Source of the DNA: Roseicella aerolata
Lineage (GTDB): Bacteria; Pseudomonadota; Alphaproteobacteria; Acetobacterales; Acetobacteraceae
Assembly: GCF_020523605.1 (NCBI RefSeq)
Contig: NZ_JAJAQI010000006.1
Span: 62,001 to 126,000, forward strand
DNA length: 64,000 nt
Direction of reading: 5' to 3'
This document shows positions 32,527 to 41,318 of this stretch, piece after piece. Within the stretch, counting starts at the first letter, position 1, and every line of letters starts with the position of its first letter. A program made the translations under genes and the position numbers. The notes below the pieces were generated by a model. It searched no databases. It saw only the letters and a list, made by a program, of their open reading frames with translations, and was not told where the DNA came from.

Positions 32527-35500
32527 CCTGCTTCCGCACGAACCGCGCTAGCGCAGCCAAGGCGCCGGCAGACGGCAGCACTTCACTGACGCACTCCAGC
32601 CTATCCGCCGCGGCTCGATACCTTACGCGCACCTTTCCATCCGCCAGATACTGAACCATCCCAACGGTCCAGGGCGCCTGCGTCGCCCCAAAGGCCTTGC
32701 CGTCGGTACGAACAAGCAGATAGATGGCCTTGGCATTAGGTTGCTCCTGCGAGGGCCGGAAAAGGCAGAGCGAGCCTTTCGGCACCGGTCGTTCGCCATC
32801 GCCCTTCGGTCCGTCGAGTGTTCTCGCGTCGAGCCGGAACAGGAAATCGCCTGGGTCGGACGACCCAGCATCGTAAAGCGGTCCACCCTGAAGCTGGAGC
32901 GGATGCCGAAGGTCCTCAGGTCGCAGCAGCGGTACGCCGCGGTCTGAGGGGCTAAGCCCGGGCCGCCTTGTTGTGCGGCGCCCGAGCGCCATGGCCGTGG
33001 CGACGGGCAACGCGCGCTCCACGAGCAACGCGTCCACCGGAACGACGTCCTGGCACTCGGCTGCGAACTGCTCCGCTTCTTCGTCGCCGGGATCGGCCGG
33101 GAGAAATGGGTGAGCCAGAACTACCCTCCGGCCCGCTTCATCCACTAAGCCGCCGGATCGCCTCGTAAAGGACCCGCCGCTGTCGTTTGCATCGGCGGCA
33201 AGCCTGGATAGCCCGGCCAGCATCCACCGGGGCGAGAGACGCGGCGCTTCCCCGAGGAAGCACGCTCGTAGGAGGTCGCCGCCCAGTCTGCGGTCCAGGT
33301 GTTTGTGCTCAAAGCGATTCTTGAATGAGCGTAGGCACTGGTAGCAACTGTCCTCACAGGAGCAATTGTCGAGGATGCGGATGGCATCGCAGGCCAAGCG
33401 TTCTGGGTCTGCAGAGGCTGCCCTCACAAAGCCCGCACCTCCGGCGGCCTGATCGTAAAGGTAGAGGTCAAGAACGCGGGCTCCATCTGGCCCTGGAGCG
33501 AACCTGAAGTCACCGTCGATATCATTGGGTTCCAAGTCCACCGAAGCGGCCCGGACCAGCGCCTCGACCGCCGAACGAGCTGCGATCAGCGTCGCCGGCG
33601 ATGATGGCCTAATTTCCCATGTCGCCGGTGTGGCCAACCTGAAGACGGCGATGTCGGTCGTGAAGCGATTTCCGAGGACAATCTCGATCGGCTTACCGTT
33701 GCAGAGATCTGGCTCCTTCGGACGGCGAGGCCGTGGCCGGTCGTGCGTCGGCTTATCGAACTGCTTGTACTCAGGGTCGAAATCACCCGGCTCGGTTCGG
33801 CCACAGCTGGGGCAATATCGAAAGCCCGACCTTTCGGATGAGAGTGTGCCCCGATTGGTCACCACCAGTTCTCGTGAATCGTTCCAAGCCTCCCATGCCG
33901 TGCCGACTGGCCAAGTGCGGCCAGTGTTGTGCTGTGAACTGCGCAGGATCGGTGCGTCAAGTTTAGCGCGCGTGACGCGGGTGGGGGCAACTCCCTCCAA
34001 TGACGGCGGATCCGCTTGGATTGCGGGAGGATGGGCAAAGCCAGTCGGACGAACCCAACGCCTGGACGGGCCAAGCGCGCCTGGCACTGCGCACGCGGGA
34101 CAGTCAAGTGTTTGATGGACGAAATAACTGCCCCCACGATCCTGAAGCTCGGCGTAATCGCACTCATGGCAATGGAAGTAGAGTTTGTGCTCACGGTAGG
34201 CTTTCAGCCGCTCGTCGTCGAAGGCACTCCAAAGGCCAAGTGAGATATGCCGCTTGCCATCGACCCACACTTGTCTGCCCGGTGCGTACTGGCTTAGCGC
34301 AGCATTAAGCGCCTGCTGCGGGGAGTAGCGGAGCTTCGCGCGAAACGGGTCCTTTGTCTCATCAAAGACGGCAAAAGTTGCAACATCCGTCGGGAAAGCG
34401 TAGCGCGGCATAAGGCCGACCGCGAAGAGGCGGTCGAGAAGCTTCGACGCAGCCACGCCATTCTGGTCGATATCGGCATCTTCGGCCTCTACCGAGTCAT
34501 CGGCGTCGTCGGCTTCAGGCAGCAATGGGGCGTCGTTTCCGTCACCAAGCCTCATTGCGATCTCATCGGGCAAGCTGTGAACAATTTCCGATGCGCATAG
34601 GCCGGAGCACGATGTAACGAAGAGGCGGCGAATGTCATCTTCTAACTGCGGGCGCTTTTGCTCGCTCCAGTGACGCAGGCCAGCCAACGAAAACTTATTC
34701 TCATCGCCTCGCAAGAAGTCAGCCGTGTGGCCCAGCGACTCGAAGATGTTAGCGTTTTGGACGTCGTTGTCGGCGCGGTCCTGCTGAAAGCGGCCGAGAA
34801 GGAACGCATACGCCTGCCGACGCGCGATGACGGGGTTGTCTAGGTTCAACACGGGATCGGGCGCTGGTCCGGCCACCATCGGTGCCGGCTCTCGGAAAAA
34901 AGTTTGGTCGTGGTTATCCGGCCCACAGAACATGATCACTGTCGACAGGCCCGCGCCGCGGCGGCCCGCGCGACCAGCACGCTGCTGATAGTTCGCCCGA
35001 CCAGGGGGCACGTTTCGTAGTGCGACGGCGGTGAGACCACCGATGTCGATGCCGACCTCCATGGTCGTCGTGCAACTGAGGATGTCGATCGGGTCTCCCG
35101 AGGCCCCCTCGTGGATTACGGGGACGTCCTGGAATCGCAGTTCATACGCTTCGTTCCGAGAAAGCGCTCGGACGGTGTTTGCGTCGTTCAGTTGCGCCGA
35201 GTGCTCCTCAGCGACGAGTTGATGCGGAGCGTACGTTGCGTCCCCATTCCTCAGGCGCTCCCAGTTGTGCCGGAAGAAACTCTTTTCGCTTCGGAAAACC
35301 GGGTCGGAGTCTGGGTCCATAACACGGGTAAGGCCGCCGCAGTGCGGGCAATTCCCGGCGAGTAACAGATTGTCTGGGGAGACCGCTGAACAGGTGCCGC
35401 AGCGGCGCCACAATAGGTGCCGCCCATCCAGTAGCGCGACCTTCCGGGCGTTGATGTAGAATGTCGCTTCGTTTGTCCCCGCGAAGACAGCACGCAGCGC

Positions 35501-38500
35501 TGTGACGCCCGCCTTGTTGAAATCTTTTCCCCATGCCGCAAGGCCAGCCTTGGCCAATGCCGCCTGTACGCCCTTCGGAAAGCGCCCGCTCCAGCGGCGG
35601 ATGGACGATGCTCCAGCTGCAACTTCCACGTTACCCGGTGTGCCACGTAGCTTGATCGACCGCTCGAGGAGAGCGCTCCAGAGCCACAGATTGAGCGTCG
35701 CGTCGCGGACGTCCTTTTCTGTCGCGTTCAAGATAGATGGCAGTTTCAGTTCCCGTGCGAGGCGGTCGACATCTGCCTTTGTGAGCTTTGGCTTGACGGA
35801 GGCGAGTGCGAGCGAGCTCAGCCCTGTGTGCCGGTCCTGCATGACCGCATACAGGTTCTGGAACACGGAGAGCTGGGTGTTGCCTGACGTAGTCTCGGAA
35901 AGGTTGCGGATATCCTCTATTTCGGCCTCCGCGTCCTCAAGCAGCTCTGCGGCTTGGCGGCCGAATTCGTTGAGAGCTCCGGTGTCGTCGCCGACGGGCC
36001 TTAGGCGGACGCCTTTGCGTACCGCGCTCAGCGCCACCGCGAGCGGCGCGTCGTCGAGGGTAGGCGCGTATCGAGGCGTGTGGAGTTCCTTCATCCCGTC
36101 GAGCAGCAATGGGCGGAGTGCGTCTCTGAACGCAAATGTCTTCATCAAGCCCGCGAGTCGGGATGCGCTCTGTCGACCATCGGAAAAAACAAGCGCCTTG
36201 CGGCCCTTCAAGGGTGCATCGGAGTCGGGCCTTGGAGCCTGCTCAAGCACCTGAACTGCTACGAGCTGCTGAAAGGGTTCCTCGCCTTTGGTCTGCAAGT
36301 CACTTATCTTGCCTTCATCTCCGCACCGCGGACACTTGGCAAAGCGACCTGTCCCGTAGGGCGCAGGCATCCAGACCTCGCGCTGATGCTCGCCGGCTCC
36401 GTTGAGGCGGCCCGTCGTAGGATCAAGCAGCATCGGAACGGCGGCGTCAGACATGGCACTTTCCGACGGGGGCTCGAGGCAGACATGAACCGCCTCGACC
36501 GCGTCGTTCTCGCCGATGTAGGCTGAGCCGTCGTCCTGCCACAGGTGTCGCTCTCCGGCAGGTGCCCCGGCGAATGCACTTGCTACTGCCAAGCCGCAGG
36601 AGCGGCACGAGTGCAGTTCATACACCTGCGCCCCGCAGTCGCAGTGGCGCCTCGGCTCTGCGAAGAGCTTTCCCGTGGGGCCGCCGCGAACGTCGGCCGG
36701 CACTTGGGCGCAGTCAGGATCCGAACAGGCCCACAGGCCCGGGAGTCCGCGAAACATCAGGTGCGCACGCGCCGGAAGGAGAGGGGCGGCTCCGGGCGCT
36801 GGGCGCGCGAAACTGGCCAGCTCCAGCAGTGCATCGGTCGCTGGCAACGCGAGATCGGGCGCGACGCCAGGGAACAGCAGTTCGGCCAAACGAGTCAGCG
36901 ACTTAGCCGGCCCTCCGATCGGGCCTGAGCCGCCCTCCTCCGTCGCTCCAGAGGCGATATTTTTGGCCAGCTTCAGCACTGGCAGGTCGCTGAGGGACTC
37001 CCAGGTCGCGAGTGCAAGGTCGTCGAACGACCAATTTGTGCCATCGGTGGTCGCCGTCCCGAGCGGGCGATCACCGGTGCGGGCGAACTCGACCGACCCT
37101 GCCTCGGGCCGAACGCTCGTCACAGCAGCGAAGTTCGCGCTCGTGCGCGCCTCATCCGCGACTTGGACTGCCTCCGAAAACGCTGAGCCGTCCTCGGCCA
37201 ATCCCGCCACATGGACCGTTGAGCTCCCGCCGGAAGCACGTCTGCGGAGGCGAACCGGAGCGGACGTTGCGGCCGTGCTCGACGCAAGCAGTGGTTCAAT
37301 GATGCGGGCACGCACGGCAGGGTCGGCAGATCTGAGGAGATCCGGGTCGCATTGCGCGAGCACTTCAGCGAGACGAGCATCGCCCGGTCCGGCACCCGCG
37401 AGCACCTGCTTGCGGCCCGTGAGCACCGTCGTATGCTCGCGCCGCACACCAACTAGCTTGGAGGCGAAAGACGCAGCGGCGTCCACTCGCGAGAAGGAAG
37501 CACTCGTGCATATGAAGACGATGCGTGATACGGGTAGCTGTAAGCGCTCCAGCAACCGGCGAATGAGGTAGGCCACCTCGGTCCCATTCGCGCCGCGGTA
37601 GAGATGCGCTTCGTCCAAAACGAAAAAGAATTTTTCCTCGGGAAACCTTTCAAAATAGTCACGGGTCTCGTCAAATATGCTGCGTTCGAGTGGTCGCAGA
37701 AGCATGTACTCCAGCATGGAGTAGTTGGTCACAAGCAGGTCCGGGGCGGCAGCCTGCATTTCATGCCGAGTGAGTAGTTCCGCGTCTTGGAGGCGCTCTA
37801 TTGCCCGCTTCGGCGCTCCGCTAGCGTCCTCCCACCGTGTTTGCGGTTCTCCAAACCAACCTCGCAGCCCATCGTAAGCGCCAGGCGAGCTGTCTGGCTT
37901 AGCTGGCCAGCGCCCCTTTTCCTTCAGTCTGTCGACGAGCTGGCGCTCTCGTTGATTACCTTTGCGTGCCTCATCCTCAAGGGCGAGGTAGTACTCCAAA
38001 GACTTAAGGCGCTCTTGGTCGCGCTTGCCGCTGCGGACCCCCGGGTAGAGGGTTCTGCCCGTGTAGCGCCCGAACTTAGCTGGTCGCTTCGCTGCCTTCT
38101 GAAACCAATCACGCGTCACCTTGGCTCCGAAGAGGGTGCGCAGACGGCCAAGCTGATCATTTACCAACGCGTTCATCGGGTACAGCAGTAGGGCGCGCAC
38201 CGCCCGATGTGCGAAATGGGTCGGCCGCTCCGCTGCTTCCTGAGCGAGACGGCTTAGGACCGGAAGCAGGAAGGCCTCTGTCTTGCCCGACCCCGTCCCC
38301 GTCGTGATCACCACAGCACTTCCGCCGGCCTGCTCCCCTAGCGTCAACTCCAAAGCTTTCGCTTGATGCTCGTATGGGGGATCAAACAAGAGGTGACCGG
38401 CACTGGCAGAGGCCAGCTTCGACAGCATAGAGCGTACTGATGCGGGTAAGTCCAGTGTATCAAAAGTGCGCTCGCCAACGTAGACAGGCGTGCTCTCTAT

Positions 38501-38638
38501 GTAGGGTTCTTGTGAAATGCCGCCTGCCTGATTGAGAAGGTTGCGACGTATCTGGACTGTCTTGGGATTTGAGAGGTGGTATGTCGCCTCTATATAAGAG
38601 GCTAGCCTCGAATGCATTTCCTCAATTTCGTGGCGCAT
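32519..38638 (-). CDS. Giant DEAD/DEAH helicase with DUF1998 domain (COG1205/DruE-like)
   Basis: 2039 residues. The Q-motif region PPYEHQAKALEL leads to Walker A TTGTGSGKTEAF (114-120), DEAH is in FVLDEAHLYRG (about 342), motif V TTTMEVGIDIGGLTA and motif VI NYQQRAGRAGRRG (about 1217). A large insert between the RecA domains carries cysteine pairs (CSDPDCAQ, CDCG, CRSCG, CPRCG) that may bind zinc. DUF1998 lies near 1690-1790 with the cysteine set CSCEDSCYQCL (about 1757). About 240 residues follow. This architecture and size match DruE of Druantia, and also a fused version of DISARM DrmA plus DrmB. First gene of the three-gene minus-strand operon. Confidence 0.88.
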   Translation of the reverse strand: MRHEIEEMHSRLASYIEATYHLSNPKTVQIRRNLLNQAGGISQEPYIESTPVYVGERTFDTLDLPASVRSMLSKLASASAGHLLFDPPYEHQAKALELTLGEQAGGSAVVITTGTGSGKTEAFLLPVLSRLAQEAAERPTHFAHRAVRALLLYPMNALVNDQLGRLRTLFGAKVTRDWFQKAAKRPAKFGRYTGRTLYPGVRSGKRDQERLKSLEYYLALEDEARKGNQRERQLVDRLKEKGRWPAKPDSSPGAYDGLRGWFGEPQTRWEDASGAPKRAIERLQDAELLTRHEMQAAAPDLLVTNYSMLEYMLLRPLERSIFDETRDYFERFPEEKFFFVLDEAHLYRGANGTEVAYLIRRLLERLQLPVSRIVFICTSASFSRVDAAASFASKLVGVRREHTTVLTGRKQVLAGAGPGDARLAEVLAQCDPDLLRSADPAVRARIIEPLLASSTAATSAPVRLRRRASGGSSTVHVAGLAEDGSAFSEAVQVADEARTSANFAAVTSVRPEAGSVEFARTGDRPLGTATTDGTNWSFDDLALATWESLSDLPVLKLAKNIASGATEEGGSGPIGGPAKSLTRLAELLFPGVAPDLALPATDALLELASFARPAPGAAPLLPARAHLMFRGLPGLWACSDPDCAQVPADVRGGPTGKLFAEPRRHCDCGAQVYELHSCRSCGLAVASAFAGAPAGERHLWQDDGSAYIGENDAVEAVHVCLEPPSESAMSDAAVPMLLDPTTGRLNGAGEHQREVWMPAPYGTGRFAKCPRCGDEGKISDLQTKGEEPFQQLVAVQVLEQAPRPDSDAPLKGRKALVFSDGRQSASRLAGLMKTFAFRDALRPLLLDGMKELHTPRYAPTLDDAPLAVALSAVRKGVRLRPVGDDTGALNEFGRQAAELLEDAEAEIEDIRNLSETTSGNTQLSVFQNLYAVMQDRHTGLSSLALASVKPKLTKADVDRLARELKLPSILNATEKDVRDATLNLWLWSALLERSIKLRGTPGNVEVAAGASSIRRWSGRFPKGVQAALAKAGLAAWGKDFNKAGVTALRAVFAGTNEATFYINARKVALLDGRHLLWRRCGTCSAVSPDNLLLAGNCPHCGGLTRVMDPDSDPVFRSEKSFFRHNWERLRNGDATYAPHQLVAEEHSAQLNDANTVRALSRNEAYELRFQDVPVIHEGASGDPIDILSCTTTMEVGIDIGGLTAVALRNVPPGRANYQQRAGRAGRRGAGLSTVIMFCGPDNHDQTFFREPAPMVAGPAPDPVLNLDNPVIARRQAYAFLLGRFQQDRADNDVQNANIFESLGHTADFLRGDENKFSLAGLRHWSEQKRPQLEDDIRRLFVTSCSGLCASEIVHSLPDEIAMRLGDGNDAPLLPEADDADDSVEAEDADIDQNGVAASKLLDRLFAVGLMPRYAFPTDVATFAVFDETKDPFRAKLRYSPQQALNAALSQYAPGRQVWVDGKRHISLGLWSAFDDERLKAYREHKLYFHCHECDYAELQDRGGSYFVHQTLDCPACAVPGALGPSRRWVRPTGFAHPPAIQADPPSLEGVAPTRVTRAKLDAPILRSSQHNTGRTWPVGTAWEAWNDSRELVVTNRGTLSSERSGFRYCPSCGRTEPGDFDPEYKQFDKPTHDRPRPRRPKEPDLCNGKPIEIVLGNRFTTDIAVFRLATPATWEIRPSSPATLIAARSAVEALVRAASVDLEPNDIDGDFRFAPGPDGARVLDLYLYDQAAGGAGFVRAASADPERLACDAIRILDNCSCEDSCYQCLRSFKNRFEHKHLDRRLGGDLLRACFLGEAPRLSPRWMLAGLSRLAADANDSGGSFTRRSGGLVDEAGRRVVLAHPFLPADPGDEEAEQFAAECQDVVPVDALLVERALPVATAMALGRRTTRRPGLSPSDRGVPLLRPEDLRHPLQLQGGPLYDAGSSDPGDFLFRLDARTLDGPKGDGERPVPKGSLCLFRPSQEQPNAKAIYLLVRTDGKAFGATQAPWTVGMVQYLADGKVRVRYRAAADRLECVSEVLPSAGALAALARFVRKQGD

Positions 38639-38969
38639 CGCAGATCCTGGTTCAGGCTTGTGAGCACGCTATCCGATGGATGCGTTTGGTTGAAGGCCCA
38701 AGGCGCTTATGCAGCGGGATGATGGTGTCGCCGGGCTAAACGTGTCCGTGTTTCTGGGAAGTTCGCCCCGCCGCGTGTTCCGGGAGGGCTGCAAGGTGCT
38801 GTGAGACCGCTCGCTGGGCACGGTCCCTTAACCGGGCGGCGCTAGGTCCCGAGCCTAGCAGGAGGCTGTGGGCTCAATCGACGCATACCGACACTACAGG
38901 GCACTACAGCATCAGGTTAGGTCTGAAATTCATTAGATAATTCAATAAACTACGGATTGATGCCACTTC
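38639..38969. other. Gap of 331 bases between the helicase gene and attR
   Basis: It contains no credible gene. It must hold the promoter of the minus-strand helicase operon near 38640-38700. The part next to attR is AT-rich (GAAATTCATTAGATAATTCA at about 38925), as is common near integrase arm sites; no clear arm-type repeats were found by eye. Confidence 0.45.
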
Positions 38970-39014
38970 TTCGTAATCAGTAGGTCCCCGGTTCAATCCC
39001 GGGTGTCGGCACCA
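38970..39014 (+). repeat. attR: 45-bp direct repeat of the tRNA-Thr 3' half
   Basis: Identical to 3946-3990. The 5' half of a tRNA is missing here, so this is a partial copy and not a functional tRNA gene. It marks the right island boundary. Confidence 0.92.
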
Positions 39015-39264
39015 GTTCTCTCAGGCATTTCCGGCTTGTTGCGTTTTCTTTTGGCGCCTTGCCGAAAGGCGCACCGGAACATGCGGGCGGATGCACCGGA
39101 ACCTGCGCCCAGGTGCACATCTCTGCCGCGCCAGGCGGAAGGGGCCGCCACCACCCGCCACATGGACCTTCGCCCGCGCGGCCGCTTCGTCCTGGACGCC
39201 GAGCAGGATTGCCGGCCTCGGCATGGGACGACGCCCTTGGCTCTCAGACCGCTGAGATGCGGGA

Positions 39265-39367
39265 CTACAGCGAATTGCGTTCAGAACTGAACGCTCATCC
39301 GCTGTAGCACCTTGTTTTGCGAGCAGATTCACGCCTTCGGTCGTTCACGGCCTCCGGCGATCTGCTC
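39265..39367. repeat. Two-hairpin intergenic repeat, copy 1 (R1)
   Basis: First hairpin 39265-39307 with outer arms CTACAGCG/CGCTGTAG and inner GCGTTC/GAACGC; second hairpin 39321-39367 with arms GAGCAGAT/ATCTGCTC enclosing a GTTCACGGCC core. The same two-hairpin unit, better preserved, lies at 41030-41133. The second arm runs into the stop codon of the methyltransferase gene, so it may also work as its terminator. Confidence 0.8.
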
Positions 39368-40605
39368 TAGCCCGGCCAGCGTGCCGTCACGTCGAACTCG
39401 ATCAGTTCCTTCTTCGAATTGCGCTTCCGGAGCGGCATGCACCTGATGTCGGTGAAGCCCAGGCTGCGCAGCATCGCGGCGTAGATCTCTTCCACGGGCA
39501 GGAGCACCCCGTAGAAGGTCGAGTTCCCGACGATGTAGTGAACCTCCGCCTCCGCAGCCAGCACGGGTGTCAGGCCGCGAAAATGAGCCCATATGTCGTC
39601 GAAGTACTTCGCGACGTAGTTGGCCAGGAGGCGCCCGTTCTTGTTGTCGGCATGGGCGATCCGCTCCAGCGCGCTGTCGAGTGCGGGGTTCATGTAACGG
39701 TCATCCGCCCGGTTCCACTCGATCAGGCGGCTGGTCGCGATGCCCCAGGTGCCGCCAATCGCCGACCAGTCGAGTTCGCCGGCATCGCGGCCATTCACCA
39801 GATGCCCGGTCCAGTACATGTAGGGGCGGAGTTCGCGGATATAGGACATCCGGTTGGCATAGGGCGGCGATGTGATGACGCGCTCGAACGGCCCCTCCAC
39901 CACGGCCGCGGCGTTCCTGCTGTCGGCCTGAAGGACCCGGCCCGAGCCGGGCGGGTTCTCGGCTGCGCCCTTCAGCACGAAATGCACGTCGTCCGTGAAC
40001 CGGCGCGGCATGTCGATCCCGAGGTCAGGCGACAGGTTGCCATCCTCCTTGAAGGACATGGACTGATGGTTGAAGGCCGCATTCGAGAGCGCAATCAGGG
40101 ACCGGCAGAAGGCGATCAGGAGCAGCGTCCTCTCGGGCGATGCAGCCGCCGTGGTGGCCTCGATGGCGGCCCGCAAGCGCTGCAGGAAGGTCAGGGCAGG
40201 GGGGGACCACCACCGCCTGATGTTATGGATCGGCGGCGCCGGCGCCGGGGCCAGGTCGGCGCGCTCCACCAGCTCCACCGCTCGCCGGCAGGCCGAACGC
40301 GCGGCGGCCAGCATGTCATCGGTATAGATGGCCATCTTTGCCTGGCCCAGCCAGACCAGGAAGGGATTGATGTCCGTCGTCACCCCTTCATGGCCGTGGT
40401 AGGCGGCACTCAGCGCCGTTGTCCCCGTGCCGGAGAACGGGTCGAATACACGCATCGGCCTGTCGCACCGCTCGATCAGGTCTTCGACCACCTTGACCGA
40501 ATAGGCAGGGGTCAGGCGCAACCACCCGTGCCGGCCACTCTTCAGGTTGTGCTTGTGGGTGTAGTCTGCCCTCCGGCGCAGCAGTTCACGCGCGGTCATG
40601 CTCAT
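39367..40605 (-). CDS. DNA methyltransferase, probably N4-cytosine type
   Basis: 412 residues. The SAM-binding motif I is MRVFDPFSGTGTTALSAAY (about residues 50-68) and the catalytic motif IV is VITSPPYANRMSY (about 235); the order I then IV and the TSPPY form favour an N4-cytosine (or N6-adenine) amino-methyltransferase. A later segment VHYIVGNSTFYGVLLP fits the C-terminal part of the fold. It lies outside the island's right boundary but between two repeats (R1, R2), without a recognised restriction enzyme. Its start overlaps a short upstream frame by 4 bases. It could be an orphan regulatory methylase or protect DNA from a system encoded elsewhere, possibly the island. Confidence 0.85.
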   Translation of the reverse strand: MSMTARELLRRRADYTHKHNLKSGRHGWLRLTPAYSVKVVEDLIERCDRPMRVFDPFSGTGTTALSAAYHGHEGVTTDINPFLVWLGQAKMAIYTDDMLAAARSACRRAVELVERADLAPAPAPPIHNIRRWWSPPALTFLQRLRAAIEATTAAASPERTLLLIAFCRSLIALSNAAFNHQSMSFKEDGNLSPDLGIDMPRRFTDDVHFVLKGAAENPPGSGRVLQADSRNAAAVVEGPFERVITSPPYANRMSYIRELRPYMYWTGHLVNGRDAGELDWSAIGGTWGIATSRLIEWNRADDRYMNPALDSALERIAHADNKNGRLLANYVAKYFDDIWAHFRGLTPVLAAEAEVHYIVGNSTFYGVLLPVEEIYAAMLRSLGFTDIRCMPLRKRNSKKELIEFDVTARWPG

Positions 40606-40778
40606 GTCGTCTCCGGGGCCAGGAGCGCCTTCAAGACGGCATCCATTTCTGCGCGACGGGTCTTGCTGTTGCGCCGGAACAAGGCGGCAGGGCCATGCCC
40701 GACGACATCGCGCATGATGCTCCGGGTCGGAGGGAGGGGATCATTGGTGCCGATGACCCCCGTCACGACCGCCCCCAT
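40602..40778 (-). CDS. Short frame coupled to the methyltransferase (58 aa, possibly a remnant)
   Basis: An ATG at 40778 opens 58 codons (MGAVVTGVIGTNDPLPPTRS ... LKALLAPETT) ending in an ATGA overlap with the methyltransferase. The second half is basic then helical. The frame stays open upstream without a typical protein sequence, so this may be the 3' end of a lost gene (for example a restriction partner) or a small real leader gene. Confidence 0.35.
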   Translation of the reverse strand: MGAVVTGVIGTNDPLPPTRSIMRDVVGHGPAALFRRNSKTRRAEMDAVLKALLAPETT

Positions 40779-41318
40779 CGGGTGGCCCACACGGAATCTT
40801 AGTCCAGCGCCGGTCCGGGCGCTACCGCTTGTGTGGCTGGCGGGGATGGATCGGTACGGCGCCGCGGATGGGCAGTACCACCTCCGGCGCCGGCGGCCTG
40901 AAGCCGGTGAAGCCGGCAAGGCATGGCGGACCCGGGTGCATCGCCAGGCGGGCCATCCAGGGCCAGCGCATCGCGCAGATCCGTTCCAGGCGCGGGAAAA
41001 GGGGGCGATCGGCCCCGTCCCACCCGCAGCTACAGCGGATTGGCGTTCGGAACTGAACGCCAATCCGCTGTAGACCGTTGTTTGCAGAGCAGATTCACGC
41101 TCCCGGGTGTTCACGCCCGTCCGCGATCTGCTCTGGCAGGCACAGGTTCCGGACCGGGTGCCGGCATCAGCCTTCGACAGCCAGGCAGCACCCGCCGCGG
41201 CGCGCATCCGGCCTCGGCATGACCCGTGCCCGCGGCGGAATGCCGCGCCGTCGGTGGCTGCAATGTTTTGTCATATCCAGGCAACGCTGCGGACGTGCTG
41301 CGGCCGTACCGGGGTGGC
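40779..41318. other. Intergenic region of 540 bases, mainly repeat R2
   Basis: Apart from R2 (41030-41133) no gene is supported. The part 41134-41318 should carry the promoter of the metal-efflux operon. No copper-responsive or other operator was recognised. Confidence 0.4.
41030..41133. repeat. Two-hairpin intergenic repeat, copy 2 (R2)
   Basis: Hairpin one has perfect 19-bp arms (CTACAGCGGATTGGCGTTC at 41030-41048, its complement at 41055-41073) around GGAACT. Hairpin two has arms GAGCAGAT (41087-41094) and ATCTGCTC (41126-41133) with a core GTGTTCACGCCCGTCCGCG. Same order and spacing as R1 at 39265-39367. Confidence 0.85.

Noticed and set aside
24052-38638. Calling the cluster DISARM or Druantia outright
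   Set aside because: DISARM needs drmC (PLD) and usually a methylase in the cluster, and Druantia other DruA-D partners next to DruE. Here NERD-UvrD and two unknown proteins replace them, so only partial resemblance is claimed.
4000-38900. CRISPR array or cas genes
   Set aside because: No regularly spaced repeats and no Cas motifs were found in the island or elsewhere in the window.
38970-39014. Second tRNA-Thr gene
   Set aside because: Only the 3' half is present; acceptor 5' strand and D arm are missing, so it is an attR copy, not a tRNA.
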